The notes under the pieces: model-generated | The model's database searches: none | Seen by the model: the letters and a program-made list of their open reading frames with translations, nothing else | What the model was told of the DNA's origin: nothing | From: an uncultured Porphyromonadaceae bacterium | GTDB taxonomy: Bacteria; Bacteroidota; Bacteroidia; Bacteroidales; Muribaculaceae | Direction: 5' to 3' | Length of the DNA: 19,845 nucleotides | Assembly: GCA_900549445.1 (NCBI GenBank) | Contig: UROS01000024.1 | Location: 1 to 19,845, forward strand | Made by a program: the position numbers and the translations under genes | Shown here: one piece after another, positions 5,206 to 12,330 of the stretch | Layout: each line of letters starts with the position of its first letter | Position numbering within the stretch: position 1 is the first letter of the stretch

Positions 5206-7024
5206 ACTTCTCGCTCCGGCGCGCGACGCCGATATTGCCATCGAGGCTATCCTGTCGGGAGCCGACGCCGTGTATATAGGCGCACCGAGCCACGGCGCAC
5301 GTCAGGCCGCGTCAAATTCCATCGCCGATATTGCCCGGGTGGTGGAAGTGGCACACCGCTACAACGCCCGCGTCTACGCTACCGTCAACACCGTTATTTT
5401 CGACAACGAGATTCCCGGTGTAGAGAAACTCATCCGCGAGCTTTACCGCGCCGGAGTCGACGCTCTGATAGTGCAGGATATGGCCGTGCTGCGGATGAAT
5501 ATTCCTCCTGTCGACCTTCACGCGAGCACCCAGTGCGACATCCGCGACGCCGGACGGGCACGGTTTCTCTGCAGCGTCGGTTTCTCCCGCGTGGTTCTCG
5601 CCCGCGAACTCTCGGAAAAAGAAATTGCCGGAATCCACCGCGAGGTGCCCTCCCTGGAACTCGAGGCGTTCTGCCACGGCGCCCTTTGCGTGAGCTACAG
5701 CGGCGACTGCCGGGCAAGTTTCCTCACCACCGGACGCAGTGCCAACCGAGGAGAGTGCGCCCAGATCTGCCGCCTGGCCTTCGACCTGACCGATTCAGCC
5801 GGCAACGTTCTGGTCAGAAACGCCCACCTCCTGTCGCTCCGCGACCTCAACCGCCTCTCCGATCTGAAAGCGATGGCCGAGGCCGGGGTCACGTCGTTCA
5901 AAATCGAAGGGCGGCTCAAAGACAGTGCTTACGTGCGGAACACCGTGGCCGCTTACAGCCGTCAGCTCACCTCTATAGCCACTCAGGAGAACCCGCGCAC
6001 TTCGTGCGGCACTTCATATCCGGGATTCGAGCCTGACGTCTGTCAGAGCTTCAACCGCGGATTTACCTCATATTTTTTCCGCAACGAGAATAATCCTGGA
6101 CGCATGGCCGCCATCCGGTCGCCGAAATGGACGGGAGCCCCGGTGGGAAAGGTTGCGGCTATAAAAGGCAACACCATTACCCTGCGGCTCACTCCAGGCA
6201 CAATCCTGTCAAACGGCGACGGTCTGACATTTTTCAGCCGCAGCAACCGGCTGGAAGGTTTTCGGGTGAACCGCGCGGAGGGAAACCGCATTACTGTTCA
6301 GGAGCCGGTAGGGGGACTCGAACCCGGAACGGAGGTTTACAGAAATTTCAACAAGAGTTTCGACGACAGGATGAAGGCAACAGCTCCGCGGCGGATGCTC
6401 TGGGCCGATATGACGCTTCGGTATGCCGCCGGAGCGGGTGTGATAGCTCTCGATGCCGAGGATGAAGCCGGACGGCGCGTTACGGCCACCGCTCTCCTCC
6501 CCTCGGCCGACCTGGCGCGCAGCGAACAGACCGGAGCGCGGAGGAAAATCCTATCCAAGACCGGCGACACTCATTTCACCCTGCGGAATATCGACGACCG
6601 CGCCGGACAGATTTTCATTCCGGCATCAGTCCTCGCCGACCTGCGGCGCCGCACACTCGCCCTGCTCGAAAGCGCCGGCAGAGCCACTTACCGCTTCCGT
6701 TACCGCCTGCCGGAGGAGACGGACGCACGCTGCAACGCATCGCTTACAATCCACGACAACGTGACAAACCGCCTTGCGCGGAAATTCTACGAACACCACG
6801 GAGCCGTAAGCATCACACCTGGCGTGGAAGAACAGGCTCCGTCGCGCAACGAAGAGGTGACGGTAATGACAACCCGCTACTGCGTGAGGCGCGAACTCGG
6901 AATGTGTCTGAAACAGAAACCCGCCGTAAAGGGGCCGCTCCGGCTCAAAGCGCCCGGAATAGACCTCAGGCTCGATTTCGACTGCGCCGCATGCCGGATG
7001 AACGTGGTGAGCGAGCGGCGGTAA
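5198..7024 (+). CDS. U32 family protein, RlhA/TrhP-like RNA hydroxylation factor
   Basis: This 608-residue protein belongs to peptidase family U32. Characterised E. coli members RlhA and TrhP are needed to hydroxylate 23S rRNA C2501 and certain tRNA uridines; some U32 members are reported collagenases. The N-terminal domain (about residues 1-260) has the family block HGALCVSYSG, a GRSANRGECAQICR segment and SFKIEGRLKD, closest in wording to RlhA. Cys164, Cys171, Cys187 and Cys191 lie in the conserved block and may bind an Fe-S cluster. A long C-terminal extension ends with a second four-Cys set: C562, C570, C596 and C599. There is no signal peptide, so it is cytoplasmic. It is the last gene of a three-gene overlapping operon and converges on the porin gene with 6 bp between stops. 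RlhA against TrhP type is a judgement. Confidence 0.88.
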   Translation: MIELLAPARDADIAIEAILSGADAVYIGAPSHGARQAASNSIADIARVVEVAHRYNARVYATVNTVIFDNEIPGVEKLIRELYRAGVDALIVQDMAVLRMNIPPVDLHASTQCDIRDAGRARFLCSVGFSRVVLARELSEKEIAGIHREVPSLELEAFCHGALCVSYSGDCRASFLTTGRSANRGECAQICRLAFDLTDSAGNVLVRNAHLLSLRDLNRLSDLKAMAEAGVTSFKIEGRLKDSAYVRNTVAAYSRQLTSIATQENPRTSCGTSYPGFEPDVCQSFNRGFTSYFFRNENNPGRMAAIRSPKWTGAPVGKVAAIKGNTITLRLTPGTILSNGDGLTFFSRSNRLEGFRVNRAEGNRITVQEPVGGLEPGTEVYRNFNKSFDDRMKATAPRRMLWADMTLRYAAGAGVIALDAEDEAGRRVTATALLPSADLARSEQTGARRKILSKTGDTHFTLRNIDDRAGQIFIPASVLADLRRRTLALLESAGRATYRFRYRLPEETDARCNASLTIHDNVTNRLARKFYEHHGAVSITPGVEEQAPSRNEEVTVMTTRYCVRRELGMCLKQKPAVKGPLRLKAPGIDLRLDFDCAACRMNVVSERR

Positions 7025-7030
7025 AAACCG

Positions 7031-8347
7031 TCAGAAAGAGAACTGACACATCAGCCCCACGCGGCGCGCATAGCGGGTATGTCCGCTGAAATTGCAGCGG
7101 TTGCCGATGTTGAACTCTGCCGCAGCCTGAATCCTCGGGGTGAGATACCAGAAAATATTGACATCTCCGCTCATGCCGTATTTGAATTCGTCGGAAGCCA
7201 CACTGCAGGCCGGAAGATACCTGTTCTGACTCAGAGCGGCGCTTACGAAGAGATTCGGCCTGATATTATACTGCACACCCAGACACCAACCGTAAGAAGC
7301 GGGCGCATAAAGATAGCCGGGACGAGCCGGATCGGCCACAAGGTCGTAGTTTCCCATCATAAGTTCCGAGCCGAGACCGGCGTAACCGTGACCGTAGCAG
7401 AGGCTGCCGTACAAGGTGAGCGGGTCGGCGGGATGGCCTGTTCCGCTCAGCTGCACGCCCCAGCCCGCGCGGGCATGGTTACGCTCCTCGATGAGATTGC
7501 GGTAAGCCAGACGGCGCACTATGCCCGAAAGACGGAGGTGGGATGTCGGCCCCCATTCATATTGCGCGAAAGCGGCAAAATCCGGCATTGAGTTCGTTAC
7601 TGTCTTTGTATTAGTGCCGTCAGCATCCACCTGAGTGGACGGAGTCTCGGCCGAGAGAGCGAAAACCCAGTGCTTCTTCACCCTCGGCATCCACCTTACG
7701 AGCACGGAAGTCGGGGTGATTTTGTTGGCCGCCCCGTGGGCGTCGATTACCGGCGGCAACGCCGACGGGTCGCTGAACGTGGAGTTGGCGTAGCCTATGG
7801 TGAAGTCGTTTATCACGGCGTAAGCCTTTTTCAGCTTTAAATCGCGGCTCTCGTAACCGCTGAAATTCGTTTCGATGTAGAGCATATAGTTCCCGAGCGT
7901 CTTGTTCTGCCCTATCACCTTAAAAAACAGACAGGTTCCGGCGGGAGTTGTGTCGAATTTCCTCATTTGTGCAGGATCCGGAGTCATTGGAATGAGATAA
8001 GGTATGAAAGCCGACGCCGGAATTACGCCTCCCCACTCATAATAACCCCTCATTCTTACAGCGCCCCCTATGCCCATTGAGAGTTTCGAGTCGCGGCTGA
8101 CAAACATGAAGTACGGAGCTTCGGGATCCTGAAAATGATGGAACTGATCGGCATAAAAACGCTCTATTACGAGCGCTATCGAATCAGTGCGCTGACGGTC
8201 GGCGGAGTCCCGGGAAGTTTCGAGAGGAATGAATTTGCGCGAACTGAGGATTGAATCGCGCATGCGGTCATAGGCACTCTGGGCGGATGCGGAAAACAAC
8301 GAAACCGCCACAACCGACAGTATTGTAATGATGAGTCTGCGGAACAT
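7031..8347 (-). CDS. DcaP-like outer-membrane porin
   Basis: This 438-residue beta-barrel protein resembles the DcaP family of trimeric outer-membrane channels, which pass small, often acidic, solutes. A signal peptide spans residues 1-22 (hydrophobic core LIITILSVVAVSLF, cleavage after SASA). A short helical linker with many charged residues follows to about residue 75, and the barrel starts near SKLSMGIGGAVRMRGYYEW. The rest alternates polar and hydrophobic residues with aromatic strand ends, finishing in QFSF with the terminal Phe typical of barrel proteins. ATG 8347 is preferred; a GTG at 8353 would add two residues. It lies downstream of the GH43 gene on the same strand, but after a 190-bp hairpin-rich gap, so it is probably a separate unit. 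The DcaP assignment is moderate. Confidence 0.72.
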   Translation of the reverse strand: MFRRLIITILSVVAVSLFSASAQSAYDRMRDSILSSRKFIPLETSRDSADRQRTDSIALVIERFYADQFHHFQDPEAPYFMFVSRDSKLSMGIGGAVRMRGYYEWGGVIPASAFIPYLIPMTPDPAQMRKFDTTPAGTCLFFKVIGQNKTLGNYMLYIETNFSGYESRDLKLKKAYAVINDFTIGYANSTFSDPSALPPVIDAHGAANKITPTSVLVRWMPRVKKHWVFALSAETPSTQVDADGTNTKTVTNSMPDFAAFAQYEWGPTSHLRLSGIVRRLAYRNLIEERNHARAGWGVQLSGTGHPADPLTLYGSLCYGHGYAGLGSELMMGNYDLVADPARPGYLYAPASYGWCLGVQYNIRPNLFVSAALSQNRYLPACSVASDEFKYGMSGDVNIFWYLTPRIQAAAEFNIGNRCNFSGHTRYARRVGLMCQFSF

Positions 8348-8473
8348 AAGCACGGAATATGATGAAAAAAATGATTAATTACGTAAAAGCGACCTCCTGC
8401 GGGGAGGAGAGCTACACAATTATTCAACATCCGCAGACTCTATATTGTTCGGCGCCCCGATAAACGCAGCAAA

Positions 8474-8495
8474 GGATCCGGATTGCTCCGGACCC
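8474..8495 (-). terminator. GC-rich hairpin after GH43, possible terminator
   Basis: GGATCCGGA (8474-8482) pairs with TCCGGACCC (8487-8495) around a TTGC loop: six bp, one mismatch, then two more GC pairs. Read on the minus strand it is followed by TTTGCTG, a weak U-tract. With the adjacent hairpin at 8523-8541 it probably ends the PUL transcript. Confidence 0.5.
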
Positions 8496-8522
8496 TCTGC
8501 TTAGAGAATGTTGATTCTGACC

Positions 8523-8541
8523 GTAAGTCTCAGTGACTTAC
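8523..8541 (-). terminator. Hairpin immediately after the GH43 stop
   Basis: GTAAGTC (8523-8529), loop TCAGT and GACTTAC (8535-8541) form a perfect 7-bp stem that starts 2 bp after the GH43 stop codon. No T-run follows on the minus strand, so it may protect the mRNA 3' end or help the second hairpin terminate. Confidence 0.45.
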
Positions 8542-8543
8542 TT

Positions 8544-10463
8544 TTAAGATTTCTTGCCCCAGAAAGTGGTTCTGCCGCTATAGCCGGCAAAAACTATGGT
8601 TGCGGGACGTCCGGGTTTCTCCCAGTCGCATTCGCGGGCAACGTAAAGTTCGAGAGAGCCGATCTTGATAATCTGATTTTCTGCATCGTAGCTCCATGTA
8701 CCGTCTTTCCAGTCGCCTTCGAGCACTTTTCCTTCAGCGCCAAGCACCAGAACGGTGGAAGTTTTCTGGTTGCCGTAGCTGTAGGAGAGGTCGATGATTT
8801 CCCAGGTTCCTTCGAGATCTCCAGCAGTGACCGGTACCTTGGGTACAGCGCCGTAGCGTTCGGGCATTACGAGAGGCCAGCCGTCGTTGGTCCAGCGGAT
8901 TGAGCGGACATGTCCCATCATGAGAGCATTGGAAGCCTCGTTGCCGCCCCAGTCTGCGGGGAAGCGGCCCTGCGATGCGTAGTACCAGTTGTCGGCGCCG
9001 TCGTCGAACACTGCGCAGTGCGAGAAACCTACCCAGCCGTGGTCGTTGGCGAAAGCGTATGGATGAGTAACGACAGGATAAGCGTCGCCGCCGGCAGTCA
9101 CGTCGGTGCCGTCGATGCCGAGATACGGGCCTTCGATGTTGCGCGAGCGTACCACGCGGGTATTGTAGGGAATGTCGAGAGCGTCGTAGGCGAGGAAGAG
9201 GTAGTAGTAACCGTTGCGGTAAACTACCTCAGGGCCTTCGGAAGCCTGCCAGCGGTTTCCGGCGGTTCGGGTGGCGATGAGTTTGCCGTAGCCGGTGGTG
9301 TTGTTCCAGGGTTCGCCCTTGATGTCGGGTTTGCCGGTTGCGGGGTCAACCTTGATGGCTGCGATTCCGCTGTGCCATGAGCCGTAGATAAGCCAGTGCT
9401 CGCCGGCCTCGTTGATAATGTAGGAGGGGTCGATGGCATTGAAACGGTACAGAGCGTTGGCCCAGTCGTTGGCGGTGCCGAAATCGTCTTTGCCCTTGTC
9501 GGTGGAGTTGGTTATCACGTAGCCTTTGTCAACCCATCCGTCATTGTTGGCGGGGTCGTTGTTCTCCATGAGTCCGATGAAGGCACGTTCACCCCAGGTG
9601 CCGTCGCCGTTTACAGAACCGGGACATACGATGGAGTAATACATACGGTAGGTGTTGCCGGCCTTGCGTACAACGGGAGCCCAGAAACCGAATTCATCCA
9701 TGTTGGGATTTACAGGGTCGAGACCCTGCTCCGCACGGATTTCGTTAAGTTTGGGCACTACCCATTCGGGAACGGAGGGCATTGTACCGCCGAGATATTC
9801 CCAGTTTATGAGGTCGCGCGAACGGCGTCCGTGGAAGTGACCGCCCTGAGTGTGGGCGTTGCCGTAGGAAGCATCGGTCTGATACATATAATAGTAGCCG
9901 TCGTCAGCAAGCACCACGGAGGGGTCGTGAACATTGGCAAGGTTCCATTTTGCACGCTGATCCCAGCCGGAAACGGAGCTGTAGTCGTCGGGGTAATCGG
10001 GTCCGACATAAGCGGCAAGCTGCTCGTCGAGAGTGCCCTCCGAGGTGGTCACCACATATTCCTGCGAGTAGACCACGGAGCCTTTATAAACGCTCACGTA
10101 GGCGCGGATATGGTATTCGGTATTCGGACGGAGCGAGGGTATGGTAGCCTTCACTTCACCGTCGCGGACGATGCCTCCGAAAGCCATGCCGTCGGTTACG
10201 GTAGCTTCGTAGAGTGCGCTGTGAATGTCGGGGGTTCCGGTAGTGCTTACGCAATAGCCGGCTTTGGTCCACTGGGCGTTTTCCTTAACATGGAAAGGGG
10301 TGGAAACGGTAAGATAAGTCGAGCCGGTTTCCGTAGCGACAGGGGTATCGAGCGCAACGCCGGTACCGTTTTCGAAAACCACTTCGTCATCGTCGTCGCA
10401 AGCGGTGAACGTTACGGCAGCCGAAAGGGCGAGCGCGCTTAGAAGAATTATTTTTGCTTTCAT
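8544..10463 (-). CDS. GH43 surface lipoprotein, probable endo-alpha-1,5-arabinanase
   Basis: This 639-residue lipoprotein probably cuts arabinan at the cell surface. A type II signal peptide ends in TFTAC with Cys22, followed by DDDDE, an acidic run like the Bacteroidota surface-export signal. Residues about 36-142 form a fibronectin-III-like spacer. The GH43 five-bladed propeller spans about 168-540, with base D180 (NVHDPSVV), modulator D345 (AIDPSYII) and acid E409 (QASEGPEV). H482 in GFSHCAVF may match the metal-site His of arabinanases. A C-terminal beta domain (about 545-636) resembles the one in Bacillus Abn2-type enzymes. It is the last PUL gene, 72 bp after the second SusD, and is the only glycoside hydrolase seen. 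Family certain; endo-arabinanase specificity is inferred from motif wording, and another arabinoside is possible. Confidence 0.87.
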   Translation of the reverse strand: MKAKIILLSALALSAAVTFTACDDDDEVVFENGTGVALDTPVATETGSTYLTVSTPFHVKENAQWTKAGYCVSTTGTPDIHSALYEATVTDGMAFGGIVRDGEVKATIPSLRPNTEYHIRAYVSVYKGSVVYSQEYVVTTSEGTLDEQLAAYVGPDYPDDYSSVSGWDQRAKWNLANVHDPSVVLADDGYYYMYQTDASYGNAHTQGGHFHGRRSRDLINWEYLGGTMPSVPEWVVPKLNEIRAEQGLDPVNPNMDEFGFWAPVVRKAGNTYRMYYSIVCPGSVNGDGTWGERAFIGLMENNDPANNDGWVDKGYVITNSTDKGKDDFGTANDWANALYRFNAIDPSYIINEAGEHWLIYGSWHSGIAAIKVDPATGKPDIKGEPWNNTTGYGKLIATRTAGNRWQASEGPEVVYRNGYYYLFLAYDALDIPYNTRVVRSRNIEGPYLGIDGTDVTAGGDAYPVVTHPYAFANDHGWVGFSHCAVFDDGADNWYYASQGRFPADWGGNEASNALMMGHVRSIRWTNDGWPLVMPERYGAVPKVPVTAGDLEGTWEIIDLSYSYGNQKTSTVLVLGAEGKVLEGDWKDGTWSYDAENQIIKIGSLELYVARECDWEKPGRPATIVFAGYSGRTTFWGKKS

Positions 10464-10481
10464 TAAAATTCAGTTTTAGGC

Positions 10482-10519
10482 GTCCGGCTCCGCCCCTCGT
10501 GACCGAGGGACGGCCAGAC
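10482..10519 (-). other. Intercistronic hairpin between SusD and GH43
   Basis: CCCTCG (10494-10499), loop TGAC and CGAGGG (10504-10509) form a perfect 6-bp GC-rich stem. A flanking pair GTCCGGC (10482-10488) and GCCAGAC (10513-10519) extends it with one mismatch. It lies in the 72-bp gap between the SusD stop and the GH43 start. It lacks a T-run, so an RNA-processing or stability role that sets relative expression is more likely than full termination. Confidence 0.55.
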
Positions 10520-10535
10520 ACGGTTAAGAGGTTGA

Positions 10536-12317
10536 TTACATTTCCCAGCCCTTAGTCTGAGTGTAGTGGGTCTTGCGGATTTCAGACAGTGGGATGGGCA
10601 CGAAATAATTCTTGGGAGAATTGAATGTCATGTACGGGAACTTCTCGTTGGGACCGTAGTTGAAGGTCTGGGGAGTGTTCTGACGGATTGAAACGCCGTA
10701 GATGGTACGGAGCTGGCGGTAGCGGGGAAGGTTCTGCTGCTCGAGTTCGCGGGTGCGGTTCTGAGGCTGGTCGAAGAGTTTCCAGCGGCGCACGTCGAAG
10801 TAGCGGTGATCCTCGAAGCAGAGCTCGATTCGGCGCTCGTTCTGGATGCGCTCACGGAGATCCTCTTTCGAGAGGCCCTTGAGGCCGGGCATTCCGACAC
10901 GGCTGCGGATTTCGTTGACATAAGTATAGGCCTCATTGGTCGAACCGGCCTCGTTGAGAGCCTCAGCGGCGTTGAGATAGATTTCGGTGAGACGGAAGAT
11001 AGGACAAGCCTTGTCGGTTCCGGACACGGTGCCGTCCCAGGGAATGTTGGTGGTGTACTTCTTCAGGTAGTAGCCTGTACAGGTACCGCCGTTCGAGCGG
11101 TTGTAGTCCACACCTACCTCGCCGTCGTCGTTGTTGACGTTGACGGGACGCTGCTCTTCACCAACACCCCAGATAGTTCCGTGGTGGATGATGGTCTGCT
11201 CAAGACGCGGGTCACGGTTTACGTAGGGATTCTGCGGATCGTAGGAAGGATCCTTGTCGATGGGAAGACCGTTGATGGTCTCGTAGGCGTCGACGAGGTT
11301 CTGCGAGGGGTTCATGTAGCCGGTAGCCGAACGACGGCCGGTGAAACCGCAAGGAGAGTTGAATTCCTCGATGGCAGTCTGACCGCGCCATACCGAACGC
11401 GACAGGATGTACTCGCTGTTGTGCACGGGGTTGGAGATGAAGCACTGATAATAGTTCTCCTTGGGATCACCCACAGTGAAGAGAGTGTAGGGGTTCCAGC
11501 ACTTTGAGTTGGCGGTGAGGAAATCGGTGGCTGCGGTAGCTGCCGCACGCCAGAGGCTTGCATCGTCCGAAGGGTTATAGAGAGGCGAAGCCTTGTAAAG
11601 GAGAGCGCGGGCCTTGAGAGCATAGGCTGCGGCACCGTTCACACGTCCCCAGTTCTCCTCTTCGTTGGTGTAGCGGAAGGGAAGGTCGTTCTTGTACTTC
11701 TCGCATTCGTCGGCGATCCACTGGAGCACTTCGGCTGCCGGCTTACGCTCGGGAAGGACGGACGAAGGAGTAAGGATGATGGGATTTCCTTCCTCATCGT
11801 CGCCAATAATAGGTATATCACCGAACCACTGTACCATTTCCATATGGAGGATGGCGCGAAGCACGCGGGCCTCGGCTATATAGCGGTCGTAAAGGTGGTT
11901 GTCGTCGCCGGGACGATCGGCATTGCCGATTACCGACGGACGTGCGTTGGCTATGAACTGGTTGCAGGCGCGGATACCGGCAGTGCGGGTGTTCCAGTAA
12001 TTGTTGGCATACCAATGGTTCGACGCATCGTAGGCGTCGTCCATGACCGAATGAGTGTAGCCTCGCCAGTAGCATACGGCGTTGTCGGTCATACAGTCTT
12101 TGTTGAGACGGCTGTTGGCGTCGCTGTAGTCGGCGAAGGCATCGGGGAGGTAGGTGTAGCAGTTCGCGAGGAAGCCGCGGGTCATGTCGTAGTCTCCGAA
12201 CACCCTGTCCACCTGAAGCGTAAGGTCGACCTCCTTGTCGAGGTAGGAGTCGCTGCACGAAACGAGGGCAGCGGCGCCGAACATGGCCGAAAATATGATA
12301 GCTTTATTAAATTTCAT
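10536..12317 (-). CDS. SusD/RagB family glycan-binding lipoprotein (pair 1)
   Basis: This 593-residue outer-membrane lipoprotein acts as the lid of the adjacent SusC channel and captures oligosaccharides. A type II signal peptide ends ALVSC with Cys21, followed by the typical SDSYLDKE start. The TPR-like helical core is visible, including FRLTEIYLNAAEALNEAG, and the C-terminal block RRIELCFEDHRYFDVRRWK is a SusD hallmark. The ATG at 12317 is used because it gives the signal peptide directly; an upstream in-frame TTG at 12341 would overlap the SusC stop. It follows its SusC partner by 13 bp and precedes the GH43 gene. It is clearly diverged from the other SusD here, sharing mainly motif-level words such as PSQNLVD. 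The ligand cannot be read from sequence. Confidence 0.95.
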   Translation of the reverse strand: MKFNKAIIFSAMFGAAALVSCSDSYLDKEVDLTLQVDRVFGDYDMTRGFLANCYTYLPDAFADYSDANSRLNKDCMTDNAVCYWRGYTHSVMDDAYDASNHWYANNYWNTRTAGIRACNQFIANARPSVIGNADRPGDDNHLYDRYIAEARVLRAILHMEMVQWFGDIPIIGDDEEGNPIILTPSSVLPERKPAAEVLQWIADECEKYKNDLPFRYTNEEENWGRVNGAAAYALKARALLYKASPLYNPSDDASLWRAAATAATDFLTANSKCWNPYTLFTVGDPKENYYQCFISNPVHNSEYILSRSVWRGQTAIEEFNSPCGFTGRRSATGYMNPSQNLVDAYETINGLPIDKDPSYDPQNPYVNRDPRLEQTIIHHGTIWGVGEEQRPVNVNNDDGEVGVDYNRSNGGTCTGYYLKKYTTNIPWDGTVSGTDKACPIFRLTEIYLNAAEALNEAGSTNEAYTYVNEIRSRVGMPGLKGLSKEDLRERIQNERRIELCFEDHRYFDVRRWKLFDQPQNRTRELEQQNLPRYRQLRTIYGVSIRQNTPQTFNYGPNEKFPYMTFNSPKNYFVPIPLSEIRKTHYTQTKGWEM

Positions 12318-12330
12318 GACAGATAATGAA

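Larger units (their letters stand above)
8354..8543. other. Hairpin-rich gap between GH43 and the porin
   Basis: No gene is supported in this 190-bp gap. It holds two hairpins next to the GH43 stop (listed separately) and a weaker CCTCC/GGAGG pair near 8391-8406 close to the porin. The best porin promoter candidate is TAATTGTG on the minus strand at 8415-8422, one mismatch from TAnnTTTG and without a -33 partner, so I do not call it. Confidence 0.5.

Noticed and set aside
7019..7030. Tiny hairpin CGGT/ACCG at the convergent U32-porin junction
   Set aside because: The stem is only 4 bp with an A4 loop and is too weak to call as a terminator.
9396..10442. A 348-codon open frame on the plus strand opposite the GH43 gene
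   Set aside because: It is an antisense shadow of the GH43 and FN3 coding region. It has no recognisable motif, signal peptide or promoter.
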